From positions 1 to 36,298 of the forward strand of contig CAIYTT010000191.1 in assembly GCA_903929195.1 (NCBI GenBank): DNA of 36,298 bases. The letters run 5' to 3'. Each line of letters opens with the position of its first letter. Within the stretch, counting starts at the first letter, position 1. A program made the translations under genes and the position numbers. This stretch comes from an uncultured Bacteroidota bacterium (GTDB lineage Bacteria; Bacteroidota; Bacteroidia; Chitinophagales; Chitinophagaceae). Positions 26,709 to 35,257 of this stretch are shown piece after piece. Below the pieces are notes generated by a model that was given only the letters and a program-made list of their open reading frames with translations, had not been told where the DNA came from and did no database searches.

Positions 26709-26726
26709 TTTTATTAATTATTATTT

Positions 26727-26734
26727 CAAAAGTA
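26727..26734 (-). promoter_or_regulatory. Putative -7 box of the receiver-Hpt pair
   Basis: On the minus strand it reads TACTTTTG (TAnnTTTG), 19 bp before the TTG at 26708. If used, the leader is only about a dozen bases, which supports starting close to that TTG. No canonical -33 element. Confidence 0.4.
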
Positions 26735-26944
26735 ATGAATTATTTTGAAAATATAAATAACAAAAACAATATATATATTGTATCTTTTGAATTAAATATC
26801 CAAATTTTCATGTTATTATAATCAATTTTACATTTAATAGCACTTTTCCAATACCACACAATGACTTCTGTCAGCAAAATCGTTATTTAACAAAATATTA
26901 CTATTATTTTAAATTTAAAATTTACACTGTACTGACAATAATCA

Positions 26945-26976
26945 TTGTAACTTAATATAAGCTTAATCTATTTTTG
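26945..26976 (+). promoter_or_regulatory. Promoter of the TolB-like gene
   Basis: TTG at 26945-26947, a 21-bp spacer, and TATTTTTG at 26969-26976 match both halves of the Bacteroidota consensus, 17 bp before the ATG at 26994. The rest of the 285-bp gap 26709-26993 shows no other feature. Confidence 0.6.
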
Positions 26977-26993
26977 CACAAAATAATGATTCA

Positions 26994-28079
26994 ATGAAAT
27001 TACAAACTCTTTTTTTAAAATTTATTATTGCATCAGTTTCAATACTAAATATAAATTTCTGTTTTGCTCAAGATAAGAAAAATTTAGCTTATCCCGATGA
27101 AAAGCATTTTAAAAATCTTAGACAACTTACTACAGGGGGCGATAATGCTGAAGCCTACTTCGGTTTTGATAATGAACATATAACCTTTCAACGACAAAAC
27201 CCCAAAGAAGGTCTTAACTGCGACCAAATATTTTATGGTACTATACCTAAATCAGATAAAGACTCATTTAAATATAAATTGGTAAGCACAGGTAATGGCC
27301 GCACTACATGCGCCTACCTTATGCCCGACCATAAACACTTTCTGTATGCTTCTACCCATAAAGCCGGCAAAGAGTGCCCTCCTACACCGGACCGTGAGAA
27401 AATAAAAAAATATGTATGGCCAATATATAGCAGCTACGATATTTATGTTGCCGACTTTAAAGGCAAAATTACGAAACAACTTACGAACACACCCGGTTAT
27501 GATGCTGAGGCGACCATATCGCCCAAAGGCGACAAAATTGTTTTTACAAGTATGAGAAATGGGGATATAGATATATATACCATGAATATTGACGGCACTA
27601 ATGTAAAACAAATAACACACGATATTGGCTACGATGGCGGCGCTTGTTTCTCGCCTGATGGCAAAAAGATAGTTTGGCGTGCTTCAAGACCTTCAACGCC
27701 CGACGAACTGAAAGAATACAAAGATTTATTAGCACAAGGCTTGGTAATGCCCACCCACATGGAACTATATGTTGCGAATGCTGACGGCAGCGATGCCCAC
27801 CAGGTAACTCATTTAGGCAAAGCTAACTGGGCTCCTGCATTCACCCCGGACGGAAAAAAATTGGTATTTGCTTCAGATTACGAATACGAACGTGGTTTCC
27901 CTTTTAATTTGTATTTAGTAAACTTAGATGGTACAGGTCTAGAAAGAATATCGCATGACAGTAGTTTTGATGCTTTCCCTATGTTTTCTCCTGACGGTAA
28001 AAAATTCATCTTCTCATCAAATCGTAATAATGGTGGTGGGCATGATACGAACGTATTTATTTGCGATTGGGCTGATTAA
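26994..28079 (+). CDS. Exported TolB-like beta-propeller (PD40 repeats)
   Basis: A 361-aa protein with a signal peptide (residues ~1-25, ending NFCFAQ) and a six-bladed-type propeller made of PD40/WD40-like repeats. The blades are clear: AEATISPKGDKIVFTSMRNG, GGACFSPDGKKIVWRASRP, WAPAFTPDGKKLVFASDY and FPMFSPDGKKFIFSSNRN, each with the inter-blade D-G-T/D-G-S-x turn and Q-I/V-T-H. It resembles TolB, but no Tol/Pal genes are nearby; many Bacteroidota periplasmic proteins share this fold. Partner unknown. It converges with the histidine kinase gene across the hairpin at 28123-28165. Confidence 0.88.
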   Translation: MKLQTLFLKFIIASVSILNINFCFAQDKKNLAYPDEKHFKNLRQLTTGGDNAEAYFGFDNEHITFQRQNPKEGLNCDQIFYGTIPKSDKDSFKYKLVSTGNGRTTCAYLMPDHKHFLYASTHKAGKECPPTPDREKIKKYVWPIYSSYDIYVADFKGKITKQLTNTPGYDAEATISPKGDKIVFTSMRNGDIDIYTMNIDGTNVKQITHDIGYDGGACFSPDGKKIVWRASRPSTPDELKEYKDLLAQGLVMPTHMELYVANADGSDAHQVTHLGKANWAPAFTPDGKKLVFASDYEYERGFPFNLYLVNLDGTGLERISHDSSFDAFPMFSPDGKKFIFSSNRNNGGGHDTNVFICDWAD

Positions 28080-28122
28080 TTTACTATCTATTTTTATTTT
28101 AAAATAAGAAGAAATACATATT

Positions 28123-28165
28123 TACCACAGCATTAATTTATGAATCCTAAATTAATGCTGTGGTA
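28123..28165. terminator. 18-bp perfect inverted repeat overlapping the histidine kinase stop
   Basis: Arms 28123-28140 and 28148-28165 pair perfectly over 18 bp with a 7-nt loop, followed on the plus strand by TTTTTATTG. The right arm holds the stop codon (28152-28154) and last three codons (PQH) of the minus-strand kinase gene. The left arm lies in the 3' region of the TolB-like gene. It looks like a good plus-strand terminator; for the kinase its minus-strand T-run is weaker. Confidence 0.8.
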
Positions 28166-29336
28166 TTTTTATTGTTACTATTGTGCCTTCATTCGGTTTT
28201 GATTCAAAATGTAATGTACCATTAATAGTTGCTATATATTCAGATACTAATTTCAAGCCCATACCACTGCCCTTTTCATTTTGTGTACCCACAGTATATG
28301 ACGACCATTTTTTGTTATTTAATGCATCTTTTATAGTGTCACTCATACCTACCCCAGTATCTGTAATTGTCATAAATAAAAAATCATTCTCTATAAATGC
28401 AGAAACAGTAATACTGCCATTAGAAGTAAACTTATTAGCATTAGCAATTAAATTTCTAATAATAAATTCATAGCCTAAACTATTTCCATAAACAAGTAAA
28501 TCCGGCTTAATGGAATTTTTAAATTGATTATTTTTTGCCTTAGAAACTATTAGATAATAATCAAAACTTTTTTCACAAACATCATGCAAATTAAAATCTG
28601 TCTGTAGTTCTGTAGAATAGTTTAAAATTAACTTTCCCCAATCTACAATATTATTTAATAAGTTTACCGTATTGCCTATCTGCACTTCTATTAATCCGTC
28701 TATTTCCTTCGCTTCTTCACTTGAAATAAAACCATCGTTTTTTAATTCAAAAGTTGCTTTAATAGTATTTAATGGCCCGCGAATGTCGTGAGCCATTATG
28801 GTTATAATTTTTTGCTGGTTTTCAATAGATTTTTTAAGTTCTCGATTACTTATACGTAGTTCAAAAAGTTTAATTATCATTTTGCTTAACACAGATAATG
28901 CAAAAGATTCTTCTTTGCTTAAATGTCTTGCTTTTGTATCTATAACACAAAGTGTACCCAATTTATAGCCTGCCGGGCTAACAATTGGCATACCTGCATA
29001 AAAACGTATATTAGGGTAGCCTATTACTAATGGGTTATCCGAAAAACGTTCATCTTTAATAGCATCTTGTATTTCAAAAATCCCTTCGTGCAATATAGCA
29101 TGACCACAAAAAGAAACGCTTCTTGATGTTTCAGCAACATCTAACCCAACCTTGGCTTTAAACCATTGCCTATTCCTGTCTATTAATGTAATTAATGTTA
29201 TAGGTACATTACAGATTTTTGATGCTAATTGTACAATTTCATCAAATTCTTTTTCATAAACAGTATCTAATAATTCATATTTATATAACTCAGCAATCCT
29301 TAATTCTTCATCAAGTGGTATATTGGGTTCAATCAT
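28152..29336 (-). CDS. GAF-domain sensor histidine kinase
   Basis: A 394-aa soluble sensor kinase. An N-terminal GAF domain (about 25-165) carries the diagnostic RSVSFCGHAIL and PNIRFYAGMPI segments. The dimerisation domain has His183 in TIMAHDIRGPLNTIKA. The ATP-binding domain has an N box (LIANANKFTSNG), a G1 box (ITDTGVGM) and a G2 box (GSGMGLKLV). There are no membrane segments, so it senses a cytoplasmic signal. The start MIEPNIPLDEELRIAELYKY is the usual family opening and is preceded by a -7 box at 29360-29367. An in-frame ATG at 29381 would place the promoter inside the gene. No response regulator is adjacent; the receiver-Hpt pair at 25933-26708 is a possible distant partner. Confidence 0.9.
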   Translation of the reverse strand: MIEPNIPLDEELRIAELYKYELLDTVYEKEFDEIVQLASKICNVPITLITLIDRNRQWFKAKVGLDVAETSRSVSFCGHAILHEGIFEIQDAIKDERFSDNPLVIGYPNIRFYAGMPIVSPAGYKLGTLCVIDTKARHLSKEESFALSVLSKMIIKLFELRISNRELKKSIENQQKIITIMAHDIRGPLNTIKATFELKNDGFISSEEAKEIDGLIEVQIGNTVNLLNNIVDWGKLILNYSTELQTDFNLHDVCEKSFDYYLIVSKAKNNQFKNSIKPDLLVYGNSLGYEFIIRNLIANANKFTSNGSITVSAFIENDFLFMTITDTGVGMSDTIKDALNNKKWSSYTVGTQNEKGSGMGLKLVSEYIATINGTLHFESKPNEGTIVTIKIPQH

Positions 29337-29359
29337 ATAAACATTGTTTACTTTAATTG

Positions 29360-29367
29360 CAAAACTA
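29360..29367 (-). promoter_or_regulatory. Putative -7 box of the histidine kinase gene
   Basis: On the minus strand it reads TAGTTTTG (TAnnTTTG), 23 bp before the ATG at 29336. It decides between the two possible starts of the kinase. No -33 element at normal spacing. Confidence 0.4.
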
Positions 29368-29604
29368 CTAAAAACTTGCATGTAAATTTAATTACAGCAA
29401 AAACTTATTTGTCATAAAATTGTTTAGTATTTTAGCCTACAAACAGATGCTTTCCCAAAATTGATTTACACTTAAATATTCTTATTCGTTGTCTTTACCT
29501 TATAAAAGATAGTCTGAGTGATACCATATCATTCCAAAAATAAAAAAAGCAATGCAAATTATAAAGCAACAGTTCAAAATGAAGTTAAATAGATAGAGTT
29601 ACCT

Positions 29605-29612
29605 TATTTTTG
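29605..29612 (+). promoter_or_regulatory. Putative -7 box of ispF
   Basis: TATTTTTG fits TAnnTTTG, 26 bp before the ATG at 29639. No TTG is found 19-21 bp upstream. The remainder of the 257-bp gap shows nothing else. Confidence 0.45.
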
Positions 29613-29638
29613 CATATAAATATACAGAAAAACAAACA

Positions 29639-30124
29639 ATGTACAGAATCGGACAAGGAATTGATTTTCATAAATTAGTTGAAGGGAGAGAATTTTGGTT
29701 GGGTGGTATATTAATTCCTCACACCAAAGGTGCACTTGGTCATTCTGATGCCGATGTATTGCTACACGCCATTTGCGATGCCATGCTTGGTGCAATTAGC
29801 TTGGGAGATATTGGTATGCACTTTCCCGATACCGACAATGCATATAAAGGTATAGACAGTAAAGTTTTACTTAAAAAATGTTCTGAATTAATACAATCTA
29901 AAGGATATAAAATTGTAAATATAGATAGTACTATATTATTGCAAGCACCAAAAATTCGTAAGTATGTTGATGAAATGAGACTTGTTATTGCTGACCTCCT
30001 ACTAGTATCGCCTTTTGATGTATCTATAAAAGCAACCACAACAGAGCATCTTAGCTTTATTGGCAGAGAAGAAGGCATTGTAGCAACTGCTAATATCTTA
30101 TTACAAAAAATGCATACTACTTAG
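29639..30124 (+). CDS. ispF: 2-C-methyl-D-erythritol 2,4-cyclodiphosphate synthase
   Basis: A 161-aa trimeric enzyme of the methylerythritol phosphate route; it cyclises CDP-methylerythritol phosphate with release of CMP. The zinc ligands are Asp9 and His11 in GIDFHKL and His43 in LLHAICDAMLGA, in the expected order. The family loops GHSDADV and DIGMHFPDTD are present, and the C-terminal TTTEHLSFIGREEGI matches the known E-x-x-G-x-x-G region. The usual opening G-x-D-x-H is G-I-D-F-H here. It stands alone without ispD. Its TAG stop is in the left arm of the hairpin 30114-30160. Confidence 0.96.
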   Translation: MYRIGQGIDFHKLVEGREFWLGGILIPHTKGALGHSDADVLLHAICDAMLGAISLGDIGMHFPDTDNAYKGIDSKVLLKKCSELIQSKGYKIVNIDSTILLQAPKIRKYVDEMRLVIADLLLVSPFDVSIKATTTEHLSFIGREEGIVATANILLQKMHTT

Positions 30125-30160
30125 CATTTGTATAAATTCAAGGCCAACACTAAGTAGTAT
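30114..30160 (+). terminator. 11-bp inverted repeat overlapping the ispF stop codon
   Basis: ATACTACTTAG (30114-30124) pairs perfectly with CTAAGTAGTAT (30150-30160) around a 25-nt loop, followed by TCTTTTACTTT. The left arm includes the last codons and TAG stop of ispF. The large loop makes it weaker than the other hairpins here. Confidence 0.55.
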
Positions 30161-30178
30161 TCTTTTACTTTACCTAAC

Positions 30179-30955
30179 CTATTGTTTAGCTGTTTTGGCT
30201 TTAAATTTATTAATAGCATTTCTTGTAAACTCGCTTAATACAAGCCTACCACTTATTGCTGCTCTTTGTGCAAGTAAAGTATCCCAGTTTTCTGTACCTT
30301 GCCAAAAAATAGATTTTAGTTCCGCCATAGCATCGGGGCTACTGTGTGCTAATTTTTCAGCCAATAACTGCACATGTTTATCAACCATTGCAATATCCGG
30401 ATACATTTCGGAATACAAACCATGAGTATATGCCCAATGGGCGGTGCGCCATTCGGTAGCATCTATTGCCAATTGCGAAAAACAAGCTCTACCTATTTTA
30501 CGCTCAACGGCAGGCCCAACGACAAACGGCCCAATACCTACAGCTAATTCGCTTAGTTTTACCGATGCTTCTTCTACTGCAATAGCATAATCGGTAGCAG
30601 CAATAATACCTACACCGCCACCAACAGCTTTACCTTGCACACGGGCTATAATTAATTTACTACTTTTTCGCATAGCATTAATTACATGCGCAAAACCACT
30701 AAAAAACTGCATTCCCTCCTCTTCATTGCTTACATCCATTAACTCGTCGAAAGACGCACCTGCACAAAATGCTTTTGAACCTGCACTTTTTAATACAATT
30801 ACTCGCACATGGCTCAACTCATTCATTTGTGTAATGGTATGTGCCAAATCTTTAAGTATAATAGCCGGCAAAGAATTACTTGACGGATGGTAAAATTCTA
30901 TAGTAGCTATTCCATTACTTACATGGCTGTTTACATAAGCTTCTGTATGTTGCAT
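30179..30955 (-). CDS. Enoyl-CoA hydratase/isomerase family protein
   Basis: A 258-aa crotonase-fold enzyme acting on an acyl-CoA. The oxyanion-hole segments are visible: SKAFCAGASFDEL (about residue 60) and GKAVGGGVGIIAATDYAIA (about 107). They are followed by the usual KLSELAVGIGPFVVGPAVERKIG helix and a C-terminal trimerisation helix region. Length is normal for single-domain members. It resembles methylglutaconyl-CoA or short-chain enoyl-CoA hydratases; the exact substrate cannot be told. It converges with ispF. A -7 box lies at 31007-31014. Confidence 0.9.
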   Translation of the reverse strand: MQHTEAYVNSHVSNGIATIEFYHPSSNSLPAIILKDLAHTITQMNELSHVRVIVLKSAGSKAFCAGASFDELMDVSNEEEGMQFFSGFAHVINAMRKSSKLIIARVQGKAVGGGVGIIAATDYAIAVEEASVKLSELAVGIGPFVVGPAVERKIGRACFSQLAIDATEWRTAHWAYTHGLYSEMYPDIAMVDKHVQLLAEKLAHSSPDAMAELKSIFWQGTENWDTLLAQRAAISGRLVLSEFTRNAINKFKAKTAKQ

Positions 30956-31006
30956 TAAATATGTTTTTAGTATATTTTTTAATTATGAGTCAAAATAAAT
31001 AAAATA

Positions 31007-31014
31007 CAAAGTTA
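31007..31014 (-). promoter_or_regulatory. Putative -7 box of the enoyl-CoA hydratase gene
   Basis: On the minus strand it reads TAACTTTG (TAnnTTTG), 51 bp before the ATG at 30955, in the gap after the TPR gene. No -33 element at normal spacing. Confidence 0.4.
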
Positions 31015-31054
31015 GTTTTTTTGCTTCGTACTACTATAACTGTACAATAGATAT

Positions 31055-31072
31055 TAATAAACTCATTTATTA
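31055..31072 (-). terminator. Short AT hairpin at the TPR gene stop (weak)
   Basis: TAATAAA (31055-31061) pairs with TTTATTA (31066-31072) around CTCA; the right arm includes the stop codon (31070-31072) of the minus-strand TPR gene. Seven A-T pairs alone are too weak to be sure of termination. Confidence 0.25.
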
Positions 31073-31984
31073 CTTACAATATCTATCTGCAATAATTTTA
31101 GCATCTGCACTGCCAAGTTCGTGGGCTTTATTTATATCCATACAGCCGCCATCGTTATTGCCTAACATTATTTTTGAACACCCACGATTTAAATAGGCTT
31201 CAGAAAAATCAGGGTCTAATTTTATTGCCTTATCAAAATCATCAATAGACTCTTTATAATATTTATTGTCGCTTTCTGCAACTCCTTTATTGTTATACGC
31301 TTTAGGGTAATTGGGATTTATTGTTATTGCTTTATCAAAATCTGCAATCGCCTCATTATACCTTTGATTTGTTCTATAAGATTCCGCTCTATTAAAATAG
31401 GCAACAGCAAAATCGGGTTTTATAGAAATGGCTTTCGTATAATCTTCAATTGCTCCTTCACTGTCTTCTGTTTCGCTTTTTGCAAGACCTCTATTATTAT
31501 ACGCCTCTGCCAATTCCGGATTTAACATTAATGCCTTATTATAATCTTTTACTGCCCCGTCGTAATCTTTTAAATTACCTTTTGCCAATCCTCGGTTGCA
31601 ATATGCTTTCTCATCAGTGGGTTTTAGTTCTATTGCTCTGTCGCAATCTTCTTTTGCCCCTACATAATCTAATAAAGCAAGCTTAGCCAAAGCTCTATTA
31701 CTATAGGGTTCTGCCAATTTAGGATTCAAATCAATTGCCTTGGTGCAATCTTCTAAAGTACCCTTATAATCGTGCAGAAATTTTTTGCATAAACCTCTAT
31801 TGTTATAGGCTACTGCTAAATTAGGATTATAAGAAATAGCTTTATTAAAATCTTCAATAGCTCCCTGATAATCTTTTGCTTTATACTTTTCAAGCCCTTT
31901 GTCGTTGTAATTGATTGCCTGTAAATTGCAAGAGCTATTACCTACCAAAGCTATGCAAAACAATAAGAATAAAATCTTTTTCAT
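31070..31984 (-). CDS. TPR-repeat lipoprotein
   Basis: A 304-aa predicted lipoprotein. Residues ~1-19 are a signal sequence with a lipobox-like VGNSSC; the cysteine would be lipidated. Residues ~28-285 hold seven to eight 34-residue tetratricopeptide repeats, with the regular YxxAIxDFxKAIxxNPxxAxAYxNRG pattern, making a superhelical protein-binding scaffold. The ATG at 31984 gives a clean signal peptide and is preferred over a TTG at 31993. It is on the same strand as, and downstream of, the glycine-rich secreted protein, but a terminator lies between. Partner unknown. Confidence 0.88.
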   Translation of the reverse strand: MKKILFLLFCIALVGNSSCNLQAINYNDKGLEKYKAKDYQGAIEDFNKAISYNPNLAVAYNNRGLCKKFLHDYKGTLEDCTKAIDLNPKLAEPYSNRALAKLALLDYVGAKEDCDRAIELKPTDEKAYCNRGLAKGNLKDYDGAVKDYNKALMLNPELAEAYNNRGLAKSETEDSEGAIEDYTKAISIKPDFAVAYFNRAESYRTNQRYNEAIADFDKAITINPNYPKAYNNKGVAESDNKYYKESIDDFDKAIKLDPDFSEAYLNRGCSKIMLGNNDGGCMDINKAHELGSADAKIIADRYCK

Positions 31985-32096
31985 GATATGCAACTATTGT
32001 TTAATTATATTTTTTAAATTTATTTCTATTCAATGAAAATAAGTTTTCCTCTGGGTTAATTTATGAAAATCCTATTAAATAGCTATATTCTAAAAC

Positions 32097-32138
32097 AAAA
32101 ACCGTCAAATACATTTCAATGTGTATTTGACGGTTTTT
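32097..32138 (-). terminator. 17-bp perfect terminator hairpin of the glycine-rich protein gene
   Basis: Arms 32097-32113 and 32122-32138 are perfectly complementary over 17 bp with an 8-nt loop. The inner stem contains CCGTCAAATACA, and A/T runs at both ends give a U-tract in either direction. It begins 18 bp past the stop at 32157. Confidence 0.85.
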
Positions 32139-32156
32139 AATACATAAAAGTGAAAA

Positions 32157-35045
32157 CTATCCTTTTACAAATTTTTCAGAATATATTTTAGTACCATTCT
32201 CGTCATATAGTGTTATAAAATACATTCCATTTGCCAATTTTTTTACATCAATATCTTTTGCCTTATCCATATCTATAACAGTTTTCCCATCAACAGTACT
32301 AATAATAGCTCTAACATCTACTTTTGCATCAATATGTAAAGAAGTACTTACCGGGTTAGGATATACACTTATTGATTGATTATTGGTAATCTTATTTACA
32401 CTTGAAAAGACATTAATATAGGGTACTGAATTGGATACACATCCAAACGTATCAGTAACTCTTACATAATAGATTTCATCGTAAAGTGCTGCTACAGATG
32501 GAGATGTAGCACCATGGATTAAACCAATCGTAGTACTATCATACCACTGATAAGTTACATAAAAAGTATCAGTATGTAATTCGCCATTTATAGGGTCGTA
32601 AGTAACATGTGGTGTAGGTAATGGATGTACTGTAAAACCTTTTGTAATATAGCAACCCGTAGGCAAGGTATAAGTAATAACATCGAAACCACCATAAGCA
32701 CTTACTGTAGTTACTTGCCCTGATATAGAATCTATTGTTGCTAAGGAAGGTATTTGACTAGTCCATCTTCCACCGGGTGCTGCATCGTATAAAGTATCTA
32801 TAATACCGGCAGCACACTTTGCAGTATCGCCTGTTATTGCCGGTGGTATAGGGTTAATTGTAAGCGGTGTAACCACTTTACAACCGGTAGGTACAGTATA
32901 GAAAATAGAATCTACACCAACACCATGCCCTGTAACTGTTCCATAAATAGAATCTACTGTAGCAATGGTTGTATTTTGACTTCTCCAAATACCACTTGGT
33001 GTTGCATCGGCAAGCGATGTAATAGAATTAGGACATGCATGAGGTACACCCATAATAGGCAATGGCAATGAATCTACCGTAAATACATGTTTGGTAATAC
33101 AACCATCCGGAGCCATATAAGTTATCGTATCAATACCGTATCTTCTTCCTGTTATTGTACCGAAATCGGCAGCCGCAGCTGCACTGGTAGAATCATTACT
33201 AAACCAAATACCACTCGGAGTAGAATCGTGTAAATACACCATACTGCCTACACAAACATGAAACGTACCGGTAATATTACTTGGTAGCGGGTTTATTCTA
33301 AGTGTGTCATACACATTATGCGAACAGCTATTATAAGTAATTATGGTAACACCTACTGCACGCTCTGTAACAAAACCGGTACTTGGGTTAATAGTAGCAA
33401 CTGATGTATCGCTGCTTGTCCATGTACCATAAGGTACACCGTCTGTAAGTATTGCAGTAGTATTAGGACAACCGAAACGAGTACCTGAAATTGGTGTTGG
33501 AGCATCATTAACCGTAAGTGGGAAAGTGCGATAACAGCCTGTAGGTAATGAGTAGGTAATGAGAACAATACCTGCACCCACACCTGTTGCAATTCCTGTA
33601 CTTGAATTTATTGTAGCTATTGTAGTAGTAGGTATAGACCACGTACCACCACTTACCGAATCGGTTAATGTAACATTGCTTGCTACACAAACAGAAGGTA
33701 AACCTGAAATTAATGAAGGTAAAGGACTGATAGTAACTGTATGCAATGTTCTGCAACCTGCAGACAGATAATAGGTAATAATTGTAGAACCGGCAGAAAC
33801 AGGTGTAATAACACCAACTGTATTTACTGTAGCTATTGATGGTGTGCTGCTTGACCATGTACCTCCCGGTGTCCAGTCGCTTAATGTACCTGTTGAACCC
33901 ATACATACAGAATCCGGACCGGTAACTGCAGGCACAGCAGGGTTTGTAAGTACTGTACTAGCAATTGTATTGGAAGAGCAACCTGCTGAATTAGCCACGT
34001 ATAAGCTGTTATATGCACCTGCAGCTAAGCCTGTCATTACGTAATTACCAGACCCATCTGCCGTAATAACAGTAGTAACCGGTGTACCCCCTATTGTATA
34101 ATGTAAGGTATCGGTACTGTAAGGTGTTAAGCCTGAAATAGATATTGAACCATCGCTTAAGCCACATGCTGTAGGGCTATAAGAAGAAGAAATGCCTATT
34201 GTAAGTGTACAAGTAACCACAGCAGTAATAGTTAGCGAGCCATCGCCAAAAGTTACATAACCACGTGTATGTGTAACTACTGATGTACCGGTACCGGCAT
34301 AAGACGAACCACCGCCGCCACCTGCCCAGCTACCACCACCACCACCGTAGTAGCCACCACCACCGCCACCGCCTGATGTGCTTGATGCACCTGCACCGCC
34401 AATGCCCAATGTACCTGCACCACCGGTAGAGTAGCCCGGATAAGTACCACCTGTGCCGCCTGTAGTAGGCGAACCACCCATACCGCCATATCCAAATGAT
34501 GTGCTACCGCCACCCCAGCCGGTTTCGCCTGTTGTACCGCCACCGTCTCCGCCTTTGTCATAATCGAAGGTAGCATAGTTAAGACCTGCACCACCACCGC
34601 CACCGGCAACCACCACACGATTAGTAAGTGCAGTACCGCCAATACGAATATCGGTAGCACCGCCACCACCACCACCACCATAACTAAAGGAAGCATTGTT
34701 ACCGTTGCCACCGCCATTATAGCCGCCTGTGCCACCTGTGGAAGTAGTACCTGCACTACCCCTGCCGCCAACATATATATTTAATACCTGACCGGGAGTA
34801 ACAGCAAGGCTGCAAACAACTCTTGCACCATGCCCACCACTATCCCAATAAGTTGACATACTTGAATTCCAGCCACCTACAGCTCCTCTTGCATCCACGT
34901 TAATTGAAAAAACACCGGCAGGTACTGTCCATGTTTGTACCCCACCTGTATAACTGAAAGGGTAGGTTTGGGCAGACATTCTATAACCTACAGTTAATAA
35001 AATGACACAAAGAAGTAACAATTTTGGTAAAAAAAATCGCTTCAT
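32157..35045 (-). CDS. Secreted glycine-rich (ALK/LTK-like) protein with Ig-like repeats and T9SS type A end
   Basis: A 962-aa exported protein. Residues 1-25 are a signal peptide (ending MSAQ). About 28-275 form a glycine-rich domain like the ALK/LTK receptor type: SYTGGVQTWTVPAG at its start, GQVLNIYVGGRG, many GGGGGGG runs, and ATDIRIGG with NRVVVAGGGGGAG. Then come an S/T/G-rich Ig-like unit and about seven Ig/BIG2-like repeats of ~75 residues. Their pattern is C-x-x-x-x-x-x-L-x-D-x-x-x-x-G-x-W-x-S...ATI(D/N)xxxGxVTG...ITYxxPTGC. The last ~75 residues are a type A sorting domain (ISVYPNPVSTSLHIDA ... ANGMYFITLYDENG ... SEKFVKG). Probably a surface adhesin or matrix protein. Its strongly G/C-biased DNA between about 34280 and 34780 reflects the glycine codons. 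Confidence 0.9.
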   Translation of the reverse strand: MKRFFLPKLLLLCVILLTVGYRMSAQTYPFSYTGGVQTWTVPAGVFSINVDARGAVGGWNSSMSTYWDSGGHGARVVCSLAVTPGQVLNIYVGGRGSAGTTSTGGTGGYNGGGNGNNASFSYGGGGGGGATDIRIGGTALTNRVVVAGGGGGAGLNYATFDYDKGGDGGGTTGETGWGGGSTSFGYGGMGGSPTTGGTGGTYPGYSTGGAGTLGIGGAGASSTSGGGGGGGYYGGGGGSWAGGGGGSSYAGTGTSVVTHTRGYVTFGDGSLTITAVVTCTLTIGISSSYSPTACGLSDGSISISGLTPYSTDTLHYTIGGTPVTTVITADGSGNYVMTGLAAGAYNSLYVANSAGCSSNTIASTVLTNPAVPAVTGPDSVCMGSTGTLSDWTPGGTWSSSTPSIATVNTVGVITPVSAGSTIITYYLSAGCRTLHTVTISPLPSLISGLPSVCVASNVTLTDSVSGGTWSIPTTTIATINSSTGIATGVGAGIVLITYSLPTGCYRTFPLTVNDAPTPISGTRFGCPNTTAILTDGVPYGTWTSSDTSVATINPSTGFVTERAVGVTIITYNSCSHNVYDTLRINPLPSNITGTFHVCVGSMVYLHDSTPSGIWFSNDSTSAAAAADFGTITGRRYGIDTITYMAPDGCITKHVFTVDSLPLPIMGVPHACPNSITSLADATPSGIWRSQNTTIATVDSIYGTVTGHGVGVDSIFYTVPTGCKVVTPLTINPIPPAITGDTAKCAAGIIDTLYDAAPGGRWTSQIPSLATIDSISGQVTTVSAYGGFDVITYTLPTGCYITKGFTVHPLPTPHVTYDPINGELHTDTFYVTYQWYDSTTIGLIHGATSPSVAALYDEIYYVRVTDTFGCVSNSVPYINVFSSVNKITNNQSISVYPNPVSTSLHIDAKVDVRAIISTVDGKTVIDMDKAKDIDVKKLANGMYFITLYDENGTKIYSEKFVKG

Positions 35046-35257
35046 TATAGTAATATTTTAGACTTTGAATGCTAAAAGTACTAAAAATATTTCAATAATG
35101 TAACATTGAGTGCAAAAATTTTCAATAATAACGATACTTTAAAGTTTGTAATTGCCTTGCAACCACTTACTCTTTTAAGATGACTGTAAAAAATAGGGGC
35201 AAGTTAAATACCATTTATTGTGTACAATCCCTATATAATAAAATTTTCATACCAATA

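Noticed and set aside
26709-26993. Missing kinase half of a hybrid sensor upstream of the receiver gene
   Set aside because: All frames in this gap are short and show no kinase motifs; it is the promoter region of the divergent TolB-like gene.
34277-34774. Alternative minus-strand frame across the glycine-rich region
   Set aside because: It is an overlapping frame rich in Val and Ala that arises from glycine codons (GGN) read in another frame; the main 962-aa frame has signal peptide, domains and sorting signal.
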